Assembly (NCBI RefSeq): GCF_000760595.1
Contig: NZ_BBNM01000003.1
Location: 248,001-312,000, forward strand
Length of the DNA: 64,000 bases
Direction: 5' to 3'
DNA from: Acinetobacter soli
Lineage (GTDB): Bacteria > Pseudomonadota > Gammaproteobacteria > Pseudomonadales > Moraxellaceae
Part shown: piece after piece, positions 46,311-54,800 of the stretch
Layout of the letters: each line of letters begins with the position of its first letter
Position numbering within the stretch: the stretch's first letter is position 1
Notes under the pieces: model-generated
The model's input: the letters and a program-made list of their open reading frames with translations, nothing else
What the model was told of the DNA's origin: nothing
Database searches by the model: none
Program-made: the position numbers and the translations under genes

Positions 46311-46445
46311 ACTTGCAAGGGTCAAACTGGTTACACCACTTGCAACAGCTTCCGCTGCTTTTTCACTCGTACCCGTATGAGTTAAAGCCTGAGCTACACT
46401 GTTTTGGAAATCATTTATTTTAGGTGCTTAAGCTGCGACAGTACC
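46311..46445 (-). pseudogene. Remnant of the second pretoxin type, fused out of frame
   Basis: Encodes APKINDFQNSVAQALTHTG and AVASGVTSLTLASAGV, as in the module at 40954-43243, but with a TCA-to-TAA nonsense change before APKI and an out-of-frame junction at about 46310 to the VENN-type pretoxin. Confidence 0.75.
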
Positions 46446-46596
46446 TGTAGTATTGAATTATTTATTAACTTGGGTAACTATCAGATCGGGTTTGAGCTGG
46501 TACATTTTATGCAAAAAAGCCCTTTCGATATGCAAGTTATTCTTCATAACTCTCTAATTTACTATTCAGTAGAGATAAGAGAATCATATATTCCTT
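46446..46596. other. Unassigned A+T-rich segment
   Basis: About 150 bases between the pretoxin remnant and the Imm42-like gene. A short plus-strand frame runs through but resembles nothing I know. Confidence 0.35.
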
Positions 46597-47139
46597 CTAA
46601 TTAAAAGCTGCATTCTCAATTTCATAAACTATCTTTTCTAATTCATTTTTCTTAATAAAGCACTCATTTATTTTATACTGTTCTAAATCTTTTAGAGAGA
46701 AATATGTATTAGCTATTTTATAAGAAATTAACCTTATCTCATCTTTATATCCAATACAAAATAAATCATATCTATCCTCTCCAAACGAACTACTTTCTAA
46801 ATTGGCACTATATACAAATTCATTATAACCATAATTAATCCAATCCTTATCATTGTATTCACCTTCACTTTCAGCTATAAAATTTAAATAGCGATATAAA
46901 AGCATAGATTTAAAACATTCATCCAAATCCATATGGTAATAGTCACTATTATCAACAATATGATTTAAAGCTCCTTCTATAATAGATTGCCTTTGAACAT
47001 TAAACATTACAGACACTTCAGAAATATAATCATTATCATTTATAAAAAAACCACAAAGACAATCATAATCATTCACTCCTTTTATATAACTAATTGGATT
47101 CATGACTAGAGCTAATTTTTCTTTATTACCAAAAATCAT
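46597..47139 (-). CDS. CDI immunity protein, Imm42-like
   Basis: 180 residues, acidic and cytoplasmic. The N-terminal MIFGNKEKLALVMNPI resembles the start of Imm42 proteins; the match is tentative. Its ATG shares one base with the toxin stop (TAATG). The toxin upstream carries an in-frame nonsense codon, so this gene may be retained as protection only. Confidence 0.72.
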   Translation of the reverse strand: MIFGNKEKLALVMNPISYIKGVNDYDCLCGFFINDNDYISEVSVMFNVQRQSIIEGALNHIVDNSDYYHMDLDECFKSMLLYRYLNFIAESEGEYNDKDWINYGYNEFVYSANLESSSFGEDRYDLFCIGYKDEIRLISYKIANTYFSLKDLEQYKINECFIKKNELEKIVYEIENAAFN

Positions 47140-48467
47140 TATTTATTTACCTTCTTAGGATTAATACCAAAATGTTGAAATACTTCATTTGGAATCTTAT
47201 TTACTTTCATTATCTGCTGAGGGTTTTGATCTATCCCTGTTCGTCCTGCCCAATGATAAATATTAGAACCGGTTCCTTAATAAGTAAATTGATGAATATT
47301 TCCTTTTGAATCAACAGAATAACGCTTATTAGAATCTCCAGAAACAGGAATTGATTTATTAAATAATGCTAGAGAATTTTTTGGCTCAATTCCTGCATTT
47401 AGTCGATTTCCTTCCCCGCCCAGGGTATGTTTAGGATTGGATTTATAGATTAAACCATTATTAGCAACTGTCGGTGTTGAAACAGGTAATCTTTTATCAA
47501 CATTAGCTGATACTTTTCCTTTAATAATTTTACCACCAATACCAATACCCGAAGCAACTGATACTAAATAAGTTGCCTGTTCATCGGTAAGATTAAATTT
47601 TTCTTTAAATTGATGCGCTAACTCCGTGTTCCATACCATTCCTTCGGCATCTATTTGCTGTTTAAGTAAACCTTGGGAATATATTGCAGGTAGGTTATTA
47701 GCTTGATCCAATACTTTTTTAATATCATTTCTAGAAGTAACAATAAATCCATACTTCTCTTTGCAAAGAACAGTATTCATAGAACATACTGCTGCCATTA
47801 CTGCTTGTTGTTCTATAGATAAATCTTTATATTTCTTCTCAACTTGCTCGCAATTATTATTCTTTTTACAATCCACCATTTCCTTGTTAAATTTAAGTAT
47901 TTGTACTCTAGTTAAATAATTATTCTCCACTGCATTCTGCCCAACCACACCTGCAAGCTGCGCATTAAACGATGAATCTCCTACCGTACCTCCAACTACT
48001 GCGGTCAAATCCCTGATCTGAGTCTTCACATCTTCGGGAAGAAGATTTGGAACAAATTCACCCTTTTCATTTTGGTAAGCTGGATCAGGATGATCTTTAT
48101 AGTATTGATTGGTCAAATACGTTGCCGCCGCTTCACTCACAACTGCTGCACTTCCTCCTGCCGTTGGGTTGCCATTATTCACATACGCCAGTGTTGCACC
48201 TAAGATCGCATGGTTCGTCATTTGTGCTGCGGTGTTTTTATCTTCACCGTGTCCAAACTTCTCACCAATCTGCTGTGCTGCGTATGGTGCAAATGTATTC
48301 ACTGCAACTTGTAAGTCAGTTTGTCCTCCCAATGCATCTGTCACTGCCATGGTCACTGCATTTAAGGCACGGCTCTTGTCTCCTCCCATGGCCCATTGTG
48401 ATGTCACTGTCTTTTCTTTTGTTAAGGCGGCATCATACACTGCACTTTCTGCGAAGTATTGATTCTT
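47139..48467 (-). pseudogene. Displaced CdiA-CT of a different pretoxin type, with nonsense codon
   Basis: The frame covers a pretoxin different from the rest of the array (QWAMGGDKSRALNAV, NHAILGATLAYVNNGNP, YYKDHPDPAYQNEKGEF) and ends in VVGQNAVENN at about residue 175. The toxin part then runs to IHQFTY, where TAA occupies 47277-47279; the same frame continues with GTGSNIYHWAGRTGIDQNPQ to a stop overlapping the immunity ATG. A CAA-to-TAA change would explain it. Toxin family unknown. The module comes from another CdiA lineage, judged from its pretoxin. Confidence 0.78.
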
Positions 48468-48504
48468 TTACTATCCAATGCTGGCATTAATATTACCAAT
48501 TTGG

Positions 48505-48592
48505 GTTTAATCCATGTTTTTTGTTGCTAATAATGCTGATACTGACTTGTGCAACTTCAGCAAGATTGCTTACATTACTCCCAGCATCTTTT
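48505..48592 (-). pseudogene. Small CdiA core remnant
   Basis: KDAGSNVSNLAEVAQVSISI corresponds to KDAASSAGNLAEAAQVSASI in the intact CdiA (about residue 3060). About 30 codons survive and then the frame is lost. Confidence 0.65.
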
Positions 48593-48652
48593 ATGTTCGA
48601 CTTTGTTGCACAAGCTTAGTATTAAAGCTTATTCTTTTTCTTTCATAAGAAG

Positions 48653-49133
48653 TTAATAAATACTTGTACACTTCTCATAGGCTAAGCGTACCGCTTGCCC
48701 TAATTCTTCATCCGTTGCATCATTTGGAAGCATAATTTCATTATCTTTGATTAAACCTGAAAAACTATAATCTAACCCATCTTGATGTGAGGGTGAAATT
48801 TTATAGGTATCATTGATATATGTTATGCCAACATTTCTCATATATTTGAATAATGCTTTTTTTGATTTGTATCCAAAATCTGCCATTAATTTTTTTATCT
48901 CTTTCTTTCATTAGTTTATCTAACTCTGGAGAGAATAAAATACCTTTAACATCTTCGGGCGGAATACTTTTTCCCGCATTTAAAGCAATTATAATTGACT
49001 GACCCAATACCTTATTAGACACATCTAAGGACAATATTACACGTTCAAAATCTAAATTTAAAAGCCCACTTCCTTGATGCCATGATTCAACTTCAAGATA
49101 TTGATCATTAAAATTTACTGCTGCCATCTTCAT
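48653..49133 (-). pseudogene. Frameshifted second copy of a DUF1436-type immunity gene
   Basis: Two overlapping frames together match the intact gene at 49291-49770: the first gives FNDQYLEVESWHQGSG to MKERDKKI, the second gives ADFGYKSKKALFKYMRNVG to LGQAVRLAYEKCTSIY. The shift lies at about 48885-48900. The N-terminal half is clearly diverged and the C-terminal half almost identical to the intact copy. It is probably non-functional. Confidence 0.82.
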
Positions 49134-49134
49134 T

Positions 49135-49260
49135 TTATTTCACCTTAGTTACGTCTATTCTGATACCTTTACTATTCGCATATTCAATTGATTTTTGAAT
49201 AGCATCTTTATAAAGTGTTTCGTCAAATTTGTGGACAACCCCAGACTTGTCCACATATCT
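49135..49260 (-). pseudogene. Toxin C-terminal remnant before the second DUF1436 copy
   Basis: A 41-codon tail, RYVDKSGVVHKFDETLYKDA followed by IQKSIEYANSKGIRIDVTKVK, matches the end of the nuclease toxin at 49772-49850. It is followed within one base by the immunity start, so it is the rest of a toxin/immunity pair whose 5' part was replaced. Confidence 0.78.
49230..49255. repeat. Perfect 9-bp inverted repeat within the toxin remnant
   Basis: TGTGGACAA (49230-49238) and TTGTCCACA (49247-49255) around an 8-base centre. It lies within coding sequence of the toxin tail. TTGTCCACA also differs from the DnaA box at one position. Confidence 0.5.
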
Positions 49261-49290
49261 CAAGAATAATAACTAAAAGTAATCTATAAA

Positions 49291-49770
49291 TTAATAAATA
49301 CTTGTACACTTCTCATAAGCTAAGCGTACCGCTTGCCCTAGTTCTTCGTTCGTTGCATCATTTGGAAGAATAATTTCATCATCTTTACTTAAGCCTGTGA
49401 AACTATAATCTAGTCCATCTTGATGTGATGGTGAAATATTAACTTTACTGTCCAATTCAATATCGACAGATCTCATATTCTTAAATAGAGCTTTTTTTGA
49501 TTTATAACCAAAATTCTCCATTATTTTCTTATTTCTTTCTTTCATAAAATCAGCTAATTCTGATGAAAATAAAAATTCTTTAATACCCTCAGGAGGGATA
49601 TTAGATCCAGCAGATAATGCTTTCATGATCGCCTCACCTAAAATATGGTTATCAATTTCAATTTCAAAAATCAAAGGAATGAAATTTATATTAAATACAG
49701 ACATTCCACCATAATTCCATGAAATGACTTCAATATATTTATTATTGAAGTATACTGTTGCTCGTTTCAT
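49291..49770 (-). CDS. cdiI: CDI immunity protein, DUF1436 (CdiI) family
   Basis: 159 residues, intact. The C-terminal ILPNDATNEELGQAVRLAYE with KCTSIY and the SPSHQDGLDYSF element are those of the DUF1436 immunity family, which in characterised systems blocks a Zn-dependent nuclease toxin. It starts one base after the toxin stop. Its toxin has a single nonsense codon. The near-identical C-terminal half of the broken copy at 48653 shows a tandem duplication. Confidence 0.85.
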   Translation of the reverse strand: MKRATVYFNNKYIEVISWNYGGMSVFNINFIPLIFEIEIDNHILGEAIMKALSAGSNIPPEGIKEFLFSSELADFMKERNKKIMENFGYKSKKALFKNMRSVDIELDSKVNISPSHQDGLDYSFTGLSKDDEIILPNDATNEELGQAVRLAYEKCTSIY

Positions 49771-49771
49771 A

Positions 49772-51088
49772 TCACTTAACCTTTGTTACCTTAATTTTAA
49801 TACCTTTACTATTTGCATAATCAATTGACTTTTGAATAGCACCCAATTGGCTTTTACTTGTGTTAGCAGAAATAGCCAATTGCATTTCTTTTGATTTTAT
49901 ATCACTATTTTTTATTTGTAATGTCTCTCTACCATCTTTAGTAAAATTAGCCATTTGATCAACATACTTATTAATCTGAGACGTAATTTTTTTAGGGTCT
50001 TGATAAGTCTTGGCCGCTGTATTTAAAGTTTTATCACTTGTAGCCAAACCTGTTGCAGGATCCCAGTGATCAAATGCCTTAAAATTTGACTTAATCGAAT
50101 TTAAATCAATTGTTGTTGCAGACGACGTAGATTGAATATAATTTTCCTACGGTTTCCCCTGTTCATTAATACCTTTCCCCCACGTCATCCCCACAGTATC
50201 TGAACTAAGGACTTTACTATCCTTTAAGAATACCACTCCCGGTAAAACACTGCTTACCCCATCAACCGCTGATAATACCCTTTGACCAGTGGATAGTTGA
50301 GTACCACTTAATAACGTTTGTCCTGTTGCTGCTCCATAAATCCCTAATACCGAGTTAGCCCCAGGACTAAAGAATGACATATCTTCAATTGACTTTGAAA
50401 GCTCCTGTTTATGCGTTACGTAGTAATAAACTTGATCAGCGGCAGGTAAAATTTCTGCTTTAAGCACACCATTTTTATTTACTACAATATACTTAAGGCC
50501 CGATCCATCAGATTTTGGGTCAGGGTTAGATATGATATCTCCAGGTTTATAATTTTTACCATTTAATATGAGTTCTTTTTGCGCATATTTCATGGCATCC
50601 AATGCATTTTCAGTTAGTACAGTTTTTAAACACTGTACATTACCTTTACATGCAAATTCTCTTTGGAAATATTCATTATTCTTTTGAGGCTGTCCTTTAA
50701 CTCCAAATATATTATTCTCTACCGCATTCTGCGCAACTTGCCCACTCTGAACTGTAGAACCAATATCACCAGTCGTTGATCCAACTGCACTACCCGCTAA
50801 ACCTACAATAGAACTAATTGTAGATTTCTGATCTGCTGTGAGGTCTTTGGCATCTTTTCCATACAAGAAACTCGATAATATTGGTGCCGCTGCCTCTGCT
50901 CCTCCAGCTGAAAGTCCCGCAGTCAACGCATTATTTCCACCCGCCGCCACAACTGCTGCACCAAGAACAGTATGTGCCAATATATGCACTATACTTCCTT
51001 CGGCATCTTTTCCTTTAAAATACTGACCGATCTCATAACTGATTTTTGGACTCAATGTGGATGCTGCAATGCCAGCATCAGTAACATA
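49772..51088 (-). pseudogene. Displaced CdiA-CT nuclease toxin with one nonsense codon
   Basis: Begins at 51088 directly after the previous immunity stop, with pretoxin sequence DAGIAASTLSPKISYEIGQY, then the PT-VENN region (AQNAVENN at about residue 115 of the 302-codon frame). The toxin shows MTWGKGINEQGKP, then TAG at 50147-50149, then ENYIQSTSSATTIDLNS, FDHWDPATGLATSDKTLNT, ending YANSKGIKIKVTKVK. The normal residue at the stop is Trp in relatives as I remember them, so TGG to TAG is likely. The pattern resembles restriction-endonuclease-fold CDI nucleases, in line with the DUF1436 partner. Inactive unless read through or repaired. Confidence 0.85.
50715..50960 (-). repeat. Pretoxin (PT-VENN) direct repeat, copy 4 of 5
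   Basis: Same segment as the others but more diverged (for example GSAVGSTTGDIGSTVQSG), still with long identical runs such as the one encoding GGNNALTAGLSAGGAEAAAP. Confidence 0.82.
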
Positions 51089-51355
51089 CTATCTCAAGCA
51101 CAAATCATACAAATCACTTCTTAATGTTGAAAGTTTTTCGTTTTTATCAAAAGGATAGACTCCATTCTTTGTTAAAAAAATATCATTAAACGATCCCATA
51201 CCGCCATAATTTCTAAGGATATCAAATTTTACTTTCTCTAGATTTACCTCAATATTTTCTAGAAATCGATTAAATACTTTCGACCAATCGAATAATTGAA
51301 ACTCATCAAATAATTTTATCAACTCAATAATGATAAATTTTATAGATTTAAGTTC
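51089..51355 (-). pseudogene. Broken immunity gene with GMGS-x-ND motif
   Basis: The frame 51089-51322 (77 codons from a TTG) encodes NYGGMGSFNDIFLTKNGVYP, homologous to the immunity protein at 40679-40957. Homology continues about 11 codons upstream of that TTG without an ATG; the place of the native start reads CTT. The gene has thus lost its start and probably its function. Confidence 0.7.
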
Positions 51356-51546
51356 ATTGATTTTAAAGAACTCTCGCTAATTACTTTTACCCCAGGAATT
51401 TTCCACGGTTCAACGACAACAATCTGCTGTGTTCCTCCAAGATAGAAACCATTTTGTGTACCAACCTCGCCAGAATAAATTTTTGTACCCTTTGGAATTA
51501 ATATACCATAAGTTGTATTTAATGAAGATTTAGCACCATTTTTCAT
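51340..51546 (-). pseudogene. C-terminal remnant of a displaced toxin
   Basis: 68 codons starting right after cdiI. GTKIYSGEVGTQNGFYLGGT and the following VVVEPWKIPGVKV match the end of the toxin at 40954-43243. The rest of the toxin is missing. This is what one expects where a new toxin/immunity pair was placed in front of the resident one at the end of cdiA. Confidence 0.8.
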
Positions 51547-51557
51547 TATATTTTCAT

Positions 51558-51824
51558 TTAATCTTTATTCATCTTTTCCAAAAAAGTTAAAAACATTAGG
51601 ATAAGAGACAAAATAAATCCAATTGATAAACATATAAAAATACCAAACTGAATGTTATCAAAATCAAGATATCCTAAATTAAAATAAATTTTAGTAGCTA
51701 TTAATAGAAAAGCAACTAAGCCAGCAATAATACCTTTAATAAAACTAATTAAATAAGGATGATTCTTAGCCTCAAAATTTGCAATAAAAAAAGAAATAAT
51801 AATCTCTATAAATGCGGTTAACAT
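51558..51824 (-). CDS. cdiI: CdiI immunity protein of the intact CDI system (membrane type)
   Basis: 88 residues, mostly hydrophobic: IEIIISFFIANF, GIIAGLVAFLLIATKIYF and FGIFICLSIGFILSLILMF form two or three membrane segments, ending in a charged tail. Its ATG shares one base with the cdiA stop (TAATG). A membrane-embedded immunity protein fits a toxin acting in the inner membrane. It is the only cognate partner of the current CdiA toxin. Family unnamed. Confidence 0.85.
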   Translation of the reverse strand: MLTAFIEIIISFFIANFEAKNHPYLISFIKGIIAGLVAFLLIATKIYFNLGYLDFDNIQFGIFICLSIGFILSLILMFLTFLEKMNKD

Positions 51825-54800
51825 TATTTTCTCTCCTGTTGCTTTTGATTTTCATTTGAAGTTAAATTTTTAACAATCTTTCCACCAGCTTGGTTTAGTA
51901 TTTGTTGATTTCCAAAAATAACTAGACCTCCCACATTTTTTAAATTAGTAGGAAGATTTAAGAAACCGACTTGTGTAACTCCTGCTGAGGAAGCCAATCC
52001 AGCACCATATAGTCCAGTTACAGCACTTGAAAAACCAATTCCTATATTTTGTTGATAATTGAATGAACAAGTTGGACAGGTCCAAATTTGGTTAGCAGCA
52101 TCCATACCACTTCCTATAATTCCACTTTTAACAGCAACCTGACTAACTGGTGAGATAATTTGATAGGTTGCAGCTCCCTCAGCAACTAAATAGGGTGCTG
52201 TAGAAATAGCAGCTCCAGAAATAGTTATTTTTCGCAAATTACCTTGTTGCTTTAATGCATCTGCTTGATTTTTATCCTTAACAAAATTACTAATAGTTGT
52301 TGGAATCATCAACTCTAAAAGTCCATTCTCCTCCACCGCATTCTGCGCCACCTGCCCACTTTGTACTGTAGTTGCGACATTACCCGTCGTAGCGCCCAAT
52401 GCTGTGCCTGCCAAACCAACAATAGAACTGATCGTAGATTTCTGCTCTGCTGTGAGGTCTTTGGCCTCTTTTCCATATAAGAAACTCGATAGTACTGGTG
52501 CCGCTGCCTCTGCTCCTCCTGCTGAAAGTCCCGCAGTCAACGCATTATTTCCACCAGCCACGGCAACTGCTGCGCCAAGTACCGTATGCGCTAGAATATG
52601 TGCCGCTTCTTGACCACTCGTCAGTTGCCCATTTGGATTATTATTCGCTTGTTCTTTGAAATATTGACCAATCTTATAACTTGCCGCTGGGCTGAGTGTC
52701 GCGGTTGCTATTCCTAGACCTGAACTTGTCGGAGCGGATAAGCCTGAGGTCACTGTATCGATCAGCAGGCCTAAGTTTTTGTAATTTTCCCGTTTGGCTT
52801 GATATTGTGCTTCTGTAATCTCACCCTTTTCATATTGTTCTTTGGCTGCATCCGATAAAGTATTAACTTCTTGTTTGGCTGCCTGTCTATTTTCGTCAAA
52901 CCGCTTCGTCACTGCGATCTGTGTGCCGATCTCTTTTTGTACTTTGTCCTTGTCAAAGTTATTCGCAATTGCTCCGCTGTTCTCCTTCGCATTTTCTGTA
53001 CTGGTTGTGGTGTAGATATCTGCTTTGACTTGTTCTACTGTTTTGCCTGTCAGTGCCTGCTGGGTAATGGTTTCTGTTATGGTGATATTTTGAGTATTAA
53101 CACCACTCTTGGTCACGCTGCTGTCTTTGTCACTGTCTAATCCAAAGCCCACTGATTTGTTGACGCTATTGCTTGGTCGTCCTTCTTTATTTTTTCCACT
53201 TCCATCCCATCCACCTTTCACATTTACGCCGCCACTTACTCCTAGGCCTTTGGCATCGTATTCGGTCTGGTTGTGAATATCTGTATAGGTGAGCGTGCCT
53301 GTGCTTAAACTATTTTTATTCAAGGTTTCCGCAAGTGGGTTTGAGGTGATGATTGCGCCCTTTAAATCGGTATTGTTTTTCACATTGATCTGATAGCCGT
53401 CATCGCCTGCATATATCCCTGCCTGATCTTGTACCGAAGCATAGTTAGCATTGATATTGGTTTTATTCGCACTTCCTGACGCAGCTACTCCTGTTCCAAT
53501 ACCGACCGTAACTTGGCCTTCTATGTTTTGTTGTGTGCTGTTGTAGTTGGCTGTGTTTTGTAAACTTTCGATATTCAGTTCTTTAGCATCGACTTTTACG
53601 CCTTTGCCTTGCACCTGTCCACCAATGATGTTTGTGGTATTACCACTTTGAATAGTGGTCTGGCTGTCTTTGCTTCCTATTTGGCTGGTGAGATAGCTGG
53701 TTTCACTGCCACTACTTTTACCCTTGCCAACATTACCTCCTGCCGTCACGCCAGCCGCACCTCCTTGTGGCCCGTAACTTGCTGCGACGCCCACATTCCA
53801 GCCTTTACTCTGGTTTTTACTTTCTTCTGTGCGGGTTTGTTGCGCTGCTTGAATATTGACGTTGTTTTGCGCTATGAGCTGTGTGCCTTGTTGCCCGATA
53901 ACGTCTGAGCCAATAATATTAATATTGGATTGATCCCCTGCGCCTGTCGCGTTCAGGTTCACTTTACCACCTGCATGGATCTGGCTGGCGCTGGCGTTGG
54001 TACTCTGAACTTGGGTTTGATCGGTATTCTTTTGTTCTCCGTAGGTAATGCTAGCACTGACCTGTGCAGCCTCTGCAAGATTGCCTGCACTGCTCGCCGC
54101 ATCTTTCAGTTTGGATAGGGCTTGTCCTGCTTTATAGCTATCAAATGCACTATTGGCTGCTGCCATGGCATTCACACGATCATTCTTGCTCTGACCCACT
54201 TGCTTGGTCGACTCAACCGCACTTTGTACCGCAGTCACTACGGGTACATTCACCGCAATGGTCAGACCTTTCTGCTGCATCTCATGTTTGTATAGGCTGT
54301 CTTGTTGTTCTTTGGCCGCTTCTACATTGATTTGCTGTGCCTGTACATTTACATCACCTTTTTGCGATGAAACTGTACTGCCTGTTTGTTGATAGGTCTT
54401 ACCTGCAATAATATTGGTATTGCCATTTAAGCTGCCCACCTGAGAGGCACTATTGGTAAGTTGTTGGCCGGTCTGTAAAGTGGTGTCTTGCTTTTTACCT
54501 AAACTAAAACCAATACCGCCTGTAGACATAAAACCTGATTTTTTAACAACACTATTGGTTTCACTGTTGTACTGGTTTTGTGCACCTTCAATCGTCACAT
54601 TTTCTTTGGCTTGTATCTGGGTCAACTCATCAGACACTATATTGCTGCCACGGACATTGATATTTTCTGCATCCAATAGCACTTTTTTGCCTTCAACAAT
54701 ACTGCCCACCGCAATATCTGAACTACGATGGCTAAAGTCGCTGGTCGTAGAGCTGCTCAGTTTACCTTTCTTGGTAAAGCTTGACTGATCTTGTTGATCA

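Noticed and set aside
46404..46604. 66-codon plus-strand frame between modules
   Set aside because: Its first third is antisense to a pretoxin remnant and the rest matches nothing I know; no ribosome site.
48590..48630. Possible insertion-sequence end (TTTGTTGCACAA-like)
   Set aside because: No matching inverted end, no transposase fragment and no target-site duplication can be seen nearby.
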